Origin: Fischerella sp. JS2
GTDB lineage: Bacteria; Cyanobacteriota; Cyanobacteriia; Cyanobacteriales; Nostocaceae
Assembly: GCF_032393985.1 (NCBI RefSeq)
Contig: NZ_CP135918.1
Coordinates: 6,449,724 to 6,513,723, forward strand
Length of the DNA stretch: 64,000 nucleotides
Direction of reading: 5' to 3'
Under the pieces are notes generated by a model, which saw only the letters and a list, made by a program, of their open reading frames with translations, searched no databases and was not told where the DNA came from. The position numbers and the translations under genes were made by a program. Each line of letters starts with the position of its first letter. Within the stretch, counting starts at the first letter, position 1. Positions 43,518-52,949 of this stretch are shown here, one piece after another.

Positions 43518-45137
43518 ATGAACTATCAGCCTTTTAATTTTCAGCATCTTGCATATCGTATCTCGCATCTAGATTGGTTGCTGGATGCGATCGCTCATCT
43601 AAATGTCATCGTCATCGGTGATGCGATTCTTGATTGCTATCTCCAAGGATTTAGCGATCGCCTTTGTCGAGAAGCTCCTGTACCAGTTGTCAATGTTACC
43701 AATAGTGACTATGTACCTGGTGGTGCGGCTAATACTGCTGTTAATGTCTGTAGTATTGGTGGACAAGTGTCATTTCTATCGGTAATTGGAGATGATTGGG
43801 AAGGTTATTTACTCAAGCAAGTGCTCTCTCAGCGTGGAGTTTCACCACAACACCTGATTACACTACCAAATCGACGAACTCTGGCTAAACAACGAGTCAT
43901 GGCATCTTCACAAATACTAGTAAGATTTGATTCCGGTACTACAGACACCATTGATCAACTAGCTGAGCAAGCCCTAATTAGCGAACTTGAGCATAAATAT
44001 CCAGAATCTCATGCGGTTATAGTATCTGATTATGGCTATGGAATTTTAACCAAAAAGGTACTTGAGAAGTTATCTCAACTGCAAGCACGCTATAACAATA
44101 TTTTGGTCGTGGATGCCAAAAATCTCGCCGTATACCGTCAGCTTGGTATCACCGCAGTCAAACCCAACTATGAACAAGTGCTGCAACTACTAAATATCCC
44201 TGCTTTCAAACCAGGTAATAAAAGCATCAAATCTCGTATTGACCAAATTACAGCTTATGGAGATGAAATCCTCAGCCTCACAGGTGCAAAAATTGCTGCC
44301 GTTACTTTAGATGCTGAAGGTGGAATTATTTTTGAGCAAGGTTCTCAACCCCATCGCACCTATGCCCAACCTACAATTCAATCTCGTACCGCAGGTGCTG
44401 GAGATACATTTGCTAGCGCCCTTACCCTTGCTCTTGCTGCTGGTGCAACAACACCACTAGCAGCCGATTTTGCTGCTGTTGCTGCTGCTGTGGTTGTTGG
44501 TAAAGATGGCACAACTGCTTGTTCTGCCCAAGAATTGCGTGAGTTCCTCTTGAATCAGGAGACAAGGGAAACAGAGGAGGCAGGGGAGACAGGGGGACAA
44601 ACAGACGAAGGGAGTTTATTGGAGGTATCATCTCAAAAATACATCTCTAGTTTAAATCAACTGCTTTCTGTTGTTACCTTCTACCGTCAAGCTGGACGCA
44701 AAATTGTTTTCACTAACGGCTGTTTTGACATCCTCCATGCTGGACATGTTTCCTATCTCAATTACGCTAAAGCATTAGGCGATATCTTAATTGTTGGCTT
44801 AAATTCTGACGACAGCATCCGACGTCTCAAGGGAGCAACCCGCCCTATTAATACCTTAGAAGATCGCATCCAAGTTCTAAGCGGACTCGGCTGTGTGGAT
44901 CATCTCATAGCTTTTGAAGAAGACACTCCTAGCAATCTCATTCGTATAGTTCGTCCTGATATCTTTGTCAAAGGTGGTAACTACACAAAAGAAACATTGC
45001 CAGAAGCACCTTTAGTAGAAGAATTAGGTGGAGAAGTGAGATTACTGCCGTTTGTAGAAAACCGTTCTACCACTCGTATCATTGAGCGCATCCGTGAACT
45101 AGCAGGACAAGGGATCGAAGAGGTGGGGGGAGTGTAA
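43518..45137 (+). CDS. hldE: Bifunctional heptose 7-phosphate kinase / heptose 1-phosphate adenylyltransferase
   Basis: A 539-residue fusion of the usual HldE order. The N-terminal PfkB/ribokinase domain (about 20-340) has EAPVPVVNVT, GGAANTAVNV and the anion-hole TAGAGDTFASAL. The C-terminal nucleotidyltransferase (about 375-535) has TNGCFDILHAGHVSYL and PLVEELGGEVRLLPF. It phosphorylates heptose 7-phosphate at C1 and later adenylylates heptose 1-phosphate. The linker (about 345-372: Glu/Thr/Gly-rich ETRETEEAGETGG) is encoded by a GGAGACAAGGGAAACAGAGG-like repeat and makes the protein longer than the roughly 480 residues usual for HldE. Confidence 0.95.
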   Translation: MNYQPFNFQHLAYRISHLDWLLDAIAHLNVIVIGDAILDCYLQGFSDRLCREAPVPVVNVTNSDYVPGGAANTAVNVCSIGGQVSFLSVIGDDWEGYLLKQVLSQRGVSPQHLITLPNRRTLAKQRVMASSQILVRFDSGTTDTIDQLAEQALISELEHKYPESHAVIVSDYGYGILTKKVLEKLSQLQARYNNILVVDAKNLAVYRQLGITAVKPNYEQVLQLLNIPAFKPGNKSIKSRIDQITAYGDEILSLTGAKIAAVTLDAEGGIIFEQGSQPHRTYAQPTIQSRTAGAGDTFASALTLALAAGATTPLAADFAAVAAAVVVGKDGTTACSAQELREFLLNQETRETEEAGETGGQTDEGSLLEVSSQKYISSLNQLLSVVTFYRQAGRKIVFTNGCFDILHAGHVSYLNYAKALGDILIVGLNSDDSIRRLKGATRPINTLEDRIQVLSGLGCVDHLIAFEEDTPSNLIRIVRPDIFVKGGNYTKETLPEAPLVEELGGEVRLLPFVENRSTTRIIERIRELAGQGIEEVGGV

Positions 45138-45306
45138 TTCAGTTATCAGTGATCAGTGATCAGTTATCAAATTATATTACTTACTGTTAACTGTTCACTG
45201 TAGCCTGCGGCAAGCCGCTACGCGTCTACACTGATTCCTAACTACTAACGTACAGACGCGAGGAACATCGCGTCTCTACCTATCAACAACTAACCACTAA
45301 CGACAA
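45135..45306. repeat. TTATCAG/TTAACTG cassette carrying the 28-bp element, plus inverted hairpin
   Basis: The cassette CAGTTATCA...TGTTAACTGTTCACTG (45139-45200) carries a 28-bp GC-rich palindromic element at 45201-45228, flanked by CACTG on both sides (45196-45200 and 45229-45233). A hairpin GTACAGACGCGA-GGAACA-TCGCGTCTCTAC follows at 45250-45279, the inverse of the one at 42877-42906. Confidence 0.88.
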
Positions 45307-46446
45307 ATGACTAGCTGGGAATCTGCTGAAAATATTCTGTGCATTAGACTGGACACGATTGGTGATGTCCTGATGACTACACCAGCAATTCGCGCTGTGA
45401 AATTATCTCATCCTCGTCGCCGCATTACCCTACTAACTTCCTCTGCGGGTACAGCAGTTGCTTCACTAGTGCCAGAGATTGATGAAGTGATAGTCTATGA
45501 TGCACCTTGGTTAAAAGCAACAGCACCACGATTAAACAGCATTCCTGAGTATGAAATGGCACAATACTTGCGAAGTTTAAAGTTTGATGGTGCTGTAATT
45601 TTCACTGTATATAGTCAAAATCCTTTACCTTCAGCATTTGTGTGCTATTTGGCAGATATTCCTCTACGATTGGCTCACTGTCATGAAAATCCTTACCAGT
45701 TACTAACAGATTGGGTAAAAGATCCAGAACCAGAGAACTTTGTACGTCATGAAGTGCAGCGTCAACTAGACTTAGTTGGCACAATCGGCTGCAATACAGA
45801 TGAAAAAAGATTATCTTTGCATGTCCCGGAAAAAGCTTTAGCTGTCGTGGATGATATTCTCCAAAAATTAGGTATTGATCAACAGCGTCCCTTGGTTGTG
45901 GTTCATCCTGGTGCAACTGCTGCTTCTCGACGCTATCCACCAGAAAAATTTGCTCTGGTTGTCAGAACTCTAGTTATGGAAATGGGTATGCAAGTAATTT
46001 TTACAGGTACAGAATCAGAGCAAGAACTAGTGGCAGAAATTCAGAGGATGATCATCGCAGCAGATGCGATCGCAAATTTAACGGATAATTTATCTGCAAA
46101 ATCAGCTAGTTTTCATTCGCTGGTAGGATGCCTAAAGCTCAGTGAATTAGCGGCACTTTTGCAACTTTCTTCTCTGTTAATTTCTAACAATACTGGTCCG
46201 GTTCACATTGCGGCTGCGGTTGGTACACCAGTTGTAGATTTGTATGCGCTTACCAACCCCCAGCATACTCCTTGGAGTATTCCCCATCGTGTGTTATTTC
46301 ATGATGTCCCCTGCAAATATTGTTATAAAAGTATCTGTCCTGAAGGACACCATCAATGTCTAGATCTTGTCACACCAGAGTCTGTGGTGAATGCTGCGTG
46401 TGAATTACTAGGTGTCTGTGGTGCAAAATTACGGTTAAAGCGGTGA
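45307..46446 (+). CDS. GT9 heptosyltransferase-like glycosyltransferase 3
   Basis: A 379-residue GT9 enzyme: CIRLDTIGDVLMTTPAIRAV, FDGAVIFTVYSQNPLP, PLVVVHPGATAASRRYPPEKF, IFTGTESEQ and LLISNNTGPVHIAAAVGTPVVDLY. A Cys-rich segment near the end (PCKYCYKSICPEGHHQC) is frequent in this family. Full length, so expected to transfer heptose or a similar sugar. Confidence 0.92.
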   Translation: MTSWESAENILCIRLDTIGDVLMTTPAIRAVKLSHPRRRITLLTSSAGTAVASLVPEIDEVIVYDAPWLKATAPRLNSIPEYEMAQYLRSLKFDGAVIFTVYSQNPLPSAFVCYLADIPLRLAHCHENPYQLLTDWVKDPEPENFVRHEVQRQLDLVGTIGCNTDEKRLSLHVPEKALAVVDDILQKLGIDQQRPLVVVHPGATAASRRYPPEKFALVVRTLVMEMGMQVIFTGTESEQELVAEIQRMIIAADAIANLTDNLSAKSASFHSLVGCLKLSELAALLQLSSLLISNNTGPVHIAAAVGTPVVDLYALTNPQHTPWSIPHRVLFHDVPCKYCYKSICPEGHHQCLDLVTPESVVNAACELLGVCGAKLRLKR

Positions 46447-46523
46447 CGAAGATTATGTTTTGCGAACACAGATGAACACCGATGAACACAGATAGATTTT
46501 TCATGTGTAAAGAACTGTCAAAC

Positions 46524-47327
46524 ATGACTGTCGATATTCTGATTCCTACTTACAACCGTCCAGCTGCTTTGGCTGTTACTCTTACCAGTTTGTTAGCTCA
46601 GACTTACCGTAATTTTCGTGTGATCATTTCTGACCAAACTGAAGATAGCAACCCTGTAGAAAGTGGTGAAGTGCAAGCGGTGTTACGAGTGCTTCGCGCT
46701 TATGGTCATCATATAGAAGTCCATAAACACTTACCTCGCCGAGGTATTGCCGAACAGCGACAGTTTTTATTGGATCAAGCAACAGCTCCCTATGTGCTTT
46801 TCCTGGATGATGACTTGATTTTGGAACCCTATGTAGTTGCACAAATACTCACAGCCATCAAAGAAGAAAGCTGTGGTTTCGTTGGTAGTGCATTTATTGG
46901 ACTCAGCTTTATTGATGATGTGCGTCCCCATGAGCAAAAAATTGAGTTTTGGGAAGGACGAGTTCAGCCGGAGATTGTCAAACCTGATACACCCCAATGG
47001 GAACGCTGGCGTTTACATAATGCTGCTAATCTCTACCACGTCCAGCAAAGACTGGGTTTAACTCCTATTCAGCAATATAAATACCGTGTTGCTTGGGTTA
47101 GTGCTTGTGTTATGTATGACACAGAAAAACTTCGTGATGTTGGTGGTTACTTGTTTTGGCGGCAACTTCCCCCAGAACATTGTGGTGAGGATGTCTTGGT
47201 ACAACAACGATTGATGGCGTTATACGGCGGTTGTGCAGTGATTCCTTCCGGTGTGTATCACCAAGAGTTGCCAACAACAATTGTGAATCGTGATGTACAT
47301 GCAGATAAACTCGACCACTTCTTTTAA
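46524..47327 (+). CDS. Family 2 glycosyltransferase
   Basis: A 267-residue GT-A transferase beginning MTVDILIPTYNRPAALAVTLTSLL, with ISDQTED, the metal-binding LFLDDDLILEPYV and a GEDVLVQQRL acceptor motif near residue 230. Earlier ATGs (46482, 46503) lie in a GATGAACACCGATGAACACAGATAG repeat and are not used here. It probably adds one residue to the glycan of this cluster. Confidence 0.88.
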   Translation: MTVDILIPTYNRPAALAVTLTSLLAQTYRNFRVIISDQTEDSNPVESGEVQAVLRVLRAYGHHIEVHKHLPRRGIAEQRQFLLDQATAPYVLFLDDDLILEPYVVAQILTAIKEESCGFVGSAFIGLSFIDDVRPHEQKIEFWEGRVQPEIVKPDTPQWERWRLHNAANLYHVQQRLGLTPIQQYKYRVAWVSACVMYDTEKLRDVGGYLFWRQLPPEHCGEDVLVQQRLMALYGGCAVIPSGVYHQELPTTIVNRDVHADKLDHFF

Positions 47328-47539
47328 AACTCTTTGTGTCTAGGTATCTTAATGGTTCTAAATTTTTTTAAACACCAAGACACCAAGCGAGAGTATCCTA
47401 ATTTTTTCAAAACACAAAACGAAGTAGCTCAGCATAACACTCTGCGCTCCTTTGCGTTACACTTTGCGTTCCTCTGCGTTTAAAAATAAACTCAAACATT
47501 TGAGATACTCCCCACCAAGCAGGGGTAAAAAAAGTTGAT
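47328..47539. repeat. Spacer with CACCAAGACACCAAG and CTTTGCGTTAC-type repeats
   Basis: No gene. Degenerate AACACCAAGACACCAAGCG and TGCGCTCCTTTGCGTTACACTTTGCGTTCCTCTGCG units, both recurrent in intergenic DNA of this window. Confidence 0.6.
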
Positions 47540-48529
47540 ATGAATAAAATTTTATTCGTGGAATTATTGGGTGGAATTGGTGATGTTGTAATTGCTCTGG
47601 CTGCTATACAAGCACTTTCACGCTCCCATTCAACTGCTGAATTAACTGTTTTAACTTTCTCCCCAGGAGGCGAATTACTAGAGACTGATTCACTTATTAA
47701 TCGGGTTGTCTATGCTAAACCAGGAAAAGCAAAACAAGCGGTTGTTGATTTATTGACTCATGAAACTTTTGATTTGATTGTTTCAGATACAAATTACGAC
47801 GATATTGATCAAGTCATTCAAAATAGTGCTGCTTCGCGGGTGGTGACAAATTTATGGCGACATCCTCCAGCAGATGAAAGAGTAGGCGATCGCTTTATTA
47901 AAATCCTCCTTGCAGAAGGCTTAATCACCTCAGATGCAATTAAACCTGTCCAAATCGACATCACGCCAGATGAATTAAACAAAGCACAAAAGCTATTTAA
48001 TTATCTGCGTCGTCCCCTTGTGTTTTTCTGTCCAGATGCGGGTATGGCTATTAAGCGTTGGCCCGAAGTTAGTTTTATTACTTTAGGTCAAATATTACAG
48101 CAGCATTGGGGTGCAACTGTAATTGTTCCTGTTGGTTCCAATGTTAACCAAGCAGCAAGTATTGTGGAAGGAATTGGTGGGGCAGCACAAATTTTACCTC
48201 GGGGAAAGTTACGAGATTTGGCTGCTGCTTTGGCCTGTGCTGATTTGGTTGTAGCTGCTGACACTGGTCCCGCCCGAATTGCTGCTGCGCTGAATGTACC
48301 AACAATTACTTTATTTGGCCCTTCTTGGTACGGGCGATATGGTCAGCCGTTACCCCATGTTAATTTGCAAGGTTATCCGGATTGTCCAGAGCGTAATACC
48401 AGTAATTTTACGGTACAGCAGTGTTGGTATGGTGACGTATGTCCTTTGGATCTAGGTTGGCAAAGTTGTATGGAAGGGATTTCGGTTGATGAGGTTTTGG
48501 GTGTTGTGGAGAGAGTGTGGGGAGAATAA
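47540..48529 (+). CDS. GT9 heptosyltransferase-like glycosyltransferase 4
   Basis: A 329-residue GT9 member: ILFVELLGGIGDVVIALAAIQAL, FDLIVSDTNYDDID, LVFFCPDAGMAIKRWPEVSF, LVVAADTGPARIAAALNVPTITLFG, and a Cys-rich ending (QQCWYGDVCPLDLGWQSC). More divergent from the other GT9 genes here, so probably a different acceptor. Confidence 0.9.
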   Translation: MNKILFVELLGGIGDVVIALAAIQALSRSHSTAELTVLTFSPGGELLETDSLINRVVYAKPGKAKQAVVDLLTHETFDLIVSDTNYDDIDQVIQNSAASRVVTNLWRHPPADERVGDRFIKILLAEGLITSDAIKPVQIDITPDELNKAQKLFNYLRRPLVFFCPDAGMAIKRWPEVSFITLGQILQQHWGATVIVPVGSNVNQAASIVEGIGGAAQILPRGKLRDLAAALACADLVVAADTGPARIAAALNVPTITLFGPSWYGRYGQPLPHVNLQGYPDCPERNTSNFTVQQCWYGDVCPLDLGWQSCMEGISVDEVLGVVERVWGE

Positions 48530-48597
48530 ATATTAACAAATGACCAATGACAAATGACCACCAACCACTAACCACCACCAACCAACAACCAACCAAT

Positions 48598-49653
48598 ATG
48601 CACAATATCTTAGTAATGCGCCTTGATAATATTGGCGATGTGATTATGACTAGCCCGGCGTTACGGGCAATTAAGGAAAATTTGCCTTATTGCCGTTTGA
48701 CGTTGATGGCAAGTCCAGGTGGGGCGCAGGCGGCGACGTTGTTGCCTTGGGTAGATGAAGTTTTATCGTGGCGAGTACTATGGCAAGATTTGGGGAAGTT
48801 AGATTTTAACCCAGAACGAGAGTGGGAATTAGTGAAGACTTTACAAGCTGGCAAGTTTGATGCGGCAATTATTTTTACCAGTTTTAGTCAGAGTCCTCAC
48901 CCAGCCGCTTTTTTATGTTATTTAGCTGGTATACCTTTGCGATGGGGAGAGTCTAAGGAATTAGGTAATGGTGTATTGACACTGGAAGTTCCAGCCGCAC
49001 TAGATGAAATTCATCAAGTTGAGAGAAATTTACGATTAATAGAGGCTGGTGGTTTTGAAGTAAGTGATCGCAGTCTTTGTATTCAAATTCCAGAAATTGC
49101 CCAAAAAGAAGCCTTAAGTTTATTATTGGGAAGTAATAAAAATTACAATACCCTATTTCCTCCGTATCTCTTACTTAACCCTTGGACAAGCTGCCAATCA
49201 CGCAATTATGATTCCCAGAGATTTGCGATCGCTGCCCGTCAGCTAGCAGAATCTACACAAATGCCTGTAGTTGTGACGGGTGTAGAACAAGACCGCGACA
49301 AAAGCGCATCTTTATTGGCGATGTTGGGTGACTATGCTATTGATCTCATCGGCAAAACAACTCTACCTCAACTCGCAGCACTAATTACCAACGCCAAGCT
49401 AGTGCTAACTAACAACACTTCCACAATGCATATAGCTGATGCTACCCGCGCACCTACTGTAGTAATGTTCGCCGGCACTGAACTTGAGTCACAGTGGCAA
49501 CCACGTAACGGTTATTCTCGTTTACTGCGTCGTCCAACTCACTGTAGTCCATGCTACGCCTTTACCTGTCCTTACAACTTGGAATGTTTAGATATTCCAC
49601 CAGAGGAAGTAGTCACTGTTGGCTTGGGTTTGTTAGAAGTACTTAAGACTTAG
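48598..49653 (+). CDS. GT9 heptosyltransferase-like glycosyltransferase 5
   Basis: A 351-residue GT9 enzyme starting MHNILVMRLDNIGDVIMTSPALRAI; the upstream 17 codons in frame (MTNDHQPLTTTNQQPTN) come from CAAATGACC/CCAACCACTAACC repeats and are discarded. Donor domain: LLNPWTSCQSRNYDSQRF, VVVTGVEQDRDK, LVLTNNTSTMHIADATRAPTVVMF and the Cys-rich CSPCYAFTCPYNLEC. It resembles the enzyme at 45307 most closely. Confidence 0.92.
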   Translation: MHNILVMRLDNIGDVIMTSPALRAIKENLPYCRLTLMASPGGAQAATLLPWVDEVLSWRVLWQDLGKLDFNPEREWELVKTLQAGKFDAAIIFTSFSQSPHPAAFLCYLAGIPLRWGESKELGNGVLTLEVPAALDEIHQVERNLRLIEAGGFEVSDRSLCIQIPEIAQKEALSLLLGSNKNYNTLFPPYLLLNPWTSCQSRNYDSQRFAIAARQLAESTQMPVVVTGVEQDRDKSASLLAMLGDYAIDLIGKTTLPQLAALITNAKLVLTNNTSTMHIADATRAPTVVMFAGTELESQWQPRNGYSRLLRRPTHCSPCYAFTCPYNLECLDIPPEEVVTVGLGLLEVLKT

Positions 49654-49660
49654 CAATTGG

Positions 49661-50494
49661 TTATGATTTGTTTTGCTCAGCAAACGTCTTAAATTCGATC
49701 GCATCATGACTGCAAAACAGGCGCACATCACTATTGTGTGAGAGCGATAACCCACGTAACCGTTCTTGATTGTAGAGCCGAGCCTTGCGATCTACTTCCA
49801 TCAACGATTGGTAAGCACGCAGACCTGGAGTACAGCGTGGTTTGGAGGTGTTCATTTCATGCCGATAAAAGTAGGCATCGCCTGCATGTAGCAGCCAACC
49901 TTGGGGTGTCTCAATGGCAATGCCAGCATGACCGCGCGTATGACCAGCAAGCGGAATCAGGAGAATCTCAGGTGGCAGTCCCTCGAGATCACGCACTGCC
50001 TCGAAATCGAACCAAGGCTCTCCCCCTGGCGAATAATACTTCCATTGTTTAACTTCATCCCATTGACCTGGACGATAACGTTGCGATGAGATGAAGCCAC
50101 GCCGTTTCTGTGCTGCCTCAAATTCAGTCTGCATCACATGCACGGTTGCCTCTGGAAAATCCTCCAATCCACCAGCATGATCGAAATCAAGGTGAGTAAG
50201 TACTATATGGCGGACATCACTTTTGTCAAAGCCAAGCTGCTTAATCTGAGCAAGCGCCGTGTATTTTTGTTCAAACTTGATGCGATTCAAATTCATGAAG
50301 AACGGACTGAGTCGTGACGATGGTGCTTTGACATCGCGTTCTCCAAAACCGATATCAATGAGAACGAGCCCCTGATTTGTCTCAACGAGCAGGCAGTGAC
50401 AAACAAGGCAGGCTGTTAGACCGCGACTAAAGCCATCGAAGAGCGCCCCGCCAATCGGACACATACAACCGCAATTTAGATGATGAATACGCAT
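49661..50494 (-). CDS. MBL-fold metallo-hydrolase (lactonase-like)
   Basis: A 277-residue metallo-beta-lactamase-fold enzyme. The dinuclear metal motif HLDFDH is at 101-106, with later His in GHTRGHAG, Asp in HAGDAYF and His in SHDAIEF. The start MRIHHLNCGCMCPIGG is the usual N-terminus of a lactonase-like family related to AHL lactonases; GGGGAAA lies before it, so the longer frame to 50554 is not used. The cluster genes run the other way, so it seems an independent insertion. Base composition is slightly more G+C-rich than its neighbours. Confidence 0.87.
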   Translation of the reverse strand: MRIHHLNCGCMCPIGGALFDGFSRGLTACLVCHCLLVETNQGLVLIDIGFGERDVKAPSSRLSPFFMNLNRIKFEQKYTALAQIKQLGFDKSDVRHIVLTHLDFDHAGGLEDFPEATVHVMQTEFEAAQKRRGFISSQRYRPGQWDEVKQWKYYSPGGEPWFDFEAVRDLEGLPPEILLIPLAGHTRGHAGIAIETPQGWLLHAGDAYFYRHEMNTSKPRCTPGLRAYQSLMEVDRKARLYNQERLRGLSLSHNSDVRLFCSHDAIEFKTFAEQNKS

Positions 50495-50621
50495 GAATGA
50501 TTTCCCCGACGCATCAATCTCTTTTAAAAACAAAAGAGTAGGGAAAATCTTCATACTCTGGTGTGAATAAATTTAGAGATTACAAATATTACCTTATATT
50601 TTAGGCATTGCTCAATAAAAG

Positions 50622-51848
50622 ATGACTCGTATTGCTATTATTACTGGTACTTACAAGCCTCAACATTGTGGTGTTGCTCACTACACTGCACGTTTACGAG
50701 AGGTTCTCAAACAAGAAGATATTCAATCTGTTGTCCTCACTACTTATGCAGCTGCTACAGAGGCAAAGGACTCCAGTGTTAGAGGTGTTGTAGAAGATTG
50801 GCGTTTTACCGATTTGATGTCTTTAGTACGAGCACTACATTTAACTAATGCTGATATTTTGCATATCCAACACGCTGCTGGAACCTATGGATTTGATCGT
50901 GCCATCTTTTTGTTACCACTACTTCTAAAAGCGACAGGCTATAACAAACCAATTGTCACAACTGTGCATGAGTATGGCTGGTGGGAGTGGCAACCGAAGT
51001 ATTTACCACCACAGTTTTTGGAATGGTTAAAAATGTGGGGACAAAGTCGCGGTTGGTGGGATAGAGAAGATGGGTTTTTACTAACTTTGAGCAATGCAAT
51101 TATTACAACTAACGCTGAAGCCGAAAAAGTCCTTCACCAACGCTTGCCGCAGTTTCAGCAACGTATTTTTAGTATACCTATTGCTGCAAATGTGGAATTT
51201 ACACCCGTTGAACAAACTACAGCACGGGAGAATTTGCGTAAAATTTGTAACTGGGAATTAAATACAATTGTCATTGTCTTTTTTGGTTTTCTCCACCCAG
51301 TCAAAGGATTAGAAACTCTCTTAAACGCATTTCAAAAAGTGCTGACGACTTCCCCACAAGCAAGACTATTACTTGTTGGCGGTGTGGAAAGTTTAGCTTT
51401 GCGAGGAGAAGAAGCAAAACGCTATTGGGATAAACTTCACGCTTTGGCAAGGGAATTGAATTTAGGCAACAAAGTCTACTTTACTGGCTATCTAGATGCT
51501 GAAACTGCCTCAGAATATCTTGCTGGCGCTGATATTGGGGTTTTGCCTTTCAATCACGGACTTACTATGAAAAGTGGTTCACTGTTAACTTTGTTAGCTC
51601 ATGGTTTACCAGTTATTGGCACACAGCATAATATACCTTTACCCAGTGGAATGAGAGTACAGCTTGTACCCCCTCGTCATGTAGATGCTTTGACAGATGC
51701 ACTCTGTCAGTTGCTCAACAATCCCAATCAACGTAGTTCTATAGTTGAAGCTGGCTGTGCTTTTGTAGAACAATTTAGTTGGTCGAGGATTGCGCGATCG
51801 CACCTCAAAATCTACCAGAAAAATGAAATAGGAGTCCTTCAAAGTTAA
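50622..51848 (+). CDS. Family 4 glycosyltransferase
   Basis: A 408-residue GT-B enzyme: GTYKPQHCGVAHYTARLREVL at the N-terminus, ADILHIQHAAGTYGFD, VFFGFLHPVKGLETLLNAF, VYFTGYLDAE and SGSLLTLLAHGLPVIGT. It is the last gene of the glycan cluster, separated from the others by the minus-strand metallo-hydrolase. Donor and acceptor are unknown. Confidence 0.9.
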   Translation: MTRIAIITGTYKPQHCGVAHYTARLREVLKQEDIQSVVLTTYAAATEAKDSSVRGVVEDWRFTDLMSLVRALHLTNADILHIQHAAGTYGFDRAIFLLPLLLKATGYNKPIVTTVHEYGWWEWQPKYLPPQFLEWLKMWGQSRGWWDREDGFLLTLSNAIITTNAEAEKVLHQRLPQFQQRIFSIPIAANVEFTPVEQTTARENLRKICNWELNTIVIVFFGFLHPVKGLETLLNAFQKVLTTSPQARLLLVGGVESLALRGEEAKRYWDKLHALARELNLGNKVYFTGYLDAETASEYLAGADIGVLPFNHGLTMKSGSLLTLLAHGLPVIGTQHNIPLPSGMRVQLVPPRHVDALTDALCQLLNNPNQRSSIVEAGCAFVEQFSWSRIARSHLKIYQKNEIGVLQS

Positions 51849-51897
51849 GTGACCAAACTCCTATTCTTCTTAAGTAGACTCATCCTTAAATTGAGTC
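51827..51897 (+). terminator. Possible transcription end of the glycan cluster
   Basis: AATAGGAGT (51827-51835) pairs perfectly with ACTCCTATT (51857-51865) across the stop codon; a second stem GACTCA (51877-51882) with TGAGTC (51892-51897) follows. No long T-run, so efficiency is doubtful. Confidence 0.35.
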
Positions 51898-51965
51898 ATC
51901 TTTAAAATGACTTAATGCTATCAGCCAAGGTTTTTGATAATTAGTTATTTTTTATACTTAAATAT

Positions 51966-52949
51966 TTAGGAATCAAGACTTTCATTGGTTTCTTTGACCT
52001 GAATGTTTAAGTTAGGTAATCCGTTTAACTTTTCTGGAGGAGGAAGTTCCTCTTCCGCTAGGGGTACAAAAACTTTTAGACTTGCTGGTATGCACTCAAT
52101 TTCTACTGGAGTTTTCCCTAAAACTTCACCATCAACAACAACTTTTTGAGGTGGGTCGGTTGTAATTTTAAATTTTTTAGCTCGTAGATAACCAATGTCA
52201 TTTCTTTCTGCTGGACTACCCGCAGAAGCTGTCTGAAATAAATGAAATGTAGCTGCGATCGCAGCTGCTCTATTAGCCGGAGCTACTATAGTTAAATCCA
52301 GTAATCCGTCATCTATAATCAGTCCTGCTGGCCCTTGGGCTAAAACAGATGTAGCAGGTGCAGCATTTGCTACTGTTACTGCTGCCGCACACGTTGAAAT
52401 TACTTTATCTTCAGTTTCAATTTTTACATCAAATGACTGTAATTCACTTAATTGTTTAAATCCAGCTATAATATAAGCCAAAAAACCAAAACGATTTTTC
52501 GATTCCCGATCTGCTTTTTCTACGGTTTCTGCTTCAAAGCCAATACCTGTCAGCAGTACCATTGGATAACCGTTGCAAGTGGCAGTATCCACAATCCGCG
52601 TCCCACCTTGCAAAATTGTTTTGCAAGCACCTTCAATTGTGTCTGGTATGCCTAAAGCTGTCGCAAAGGCGTTTGCTGTTCCACGAGAAATGATACCAAA
52701 CGGAATATCACTACCTACTACAGCCGCTGCTGCTGCCGAGAGAGTACCATCTCCTCCAGAAGCAATGATAGCATGTACTCCTCTTTGCACTGCATCATGT
52801 GCTAGTTCATCGGCACAGATTTCTTCTGTTGTGAAGTGAATATCTAGGTCGATTTCTGGCTCTAAGATAGCTCGAATTTGTGCCAACTCTTGCTCTGAGT
52901 CGCCCTGACCTGCAACTGGATTAAAAATGAGGCAGGCTGAACGTTTCAT
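51966..52949 (-). CDS. Diacylglycerol kinase family lipid kinase
   Basis: A 327-residue YegS/DGK-type kinase: FNPVAGQGD at the N-terminus, the nucleotide-binding SGGDGTLSAAAAAV (about 63-76), GTANAFATALGIP, and the C-terminal beta-sandwich ending in PQKVVVDGEVLGKTPVEIECIPASLKVFVP. It phosphorylates a diacylglycerol or other lipid at the membrane. Monocistronic. Confidence 0.92.
   Translation of the reverse strand: MKRSACLIFNPVAGQGDSEQELAQIRAILEPEIDLDIHFTTEEICADELAHDAVQRGVHAIIASGGDGTLSAAAAAVVGSDIPFGIISRGTANAFATALGIPDTIEGACKTILQGGTRIVDTATCNGYPMVLLTGIGFEAETVEKADRESKNRFGFLAYIIAGFKQLSELQSFDVKIETEDKVISTCAAAVTVANAAPATSVLAQGPAGLIIDDGLLDLTIVAPANRAAAIAATFHLFQTASAGSPAERNDIGYLRAKKFKITTDPPQKVVVDGEVLGKTPVEIECIPASLKVFVPLAEEELPPPEKLNGLPNLNIQVKETNESLDS

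Noticed and set aside
48547-48597. N-terminal extension of the last GT9 protein
   Set aside because: It is encoded by CCAACCACTAACC-type repeats and lies before the conserved start of the family.
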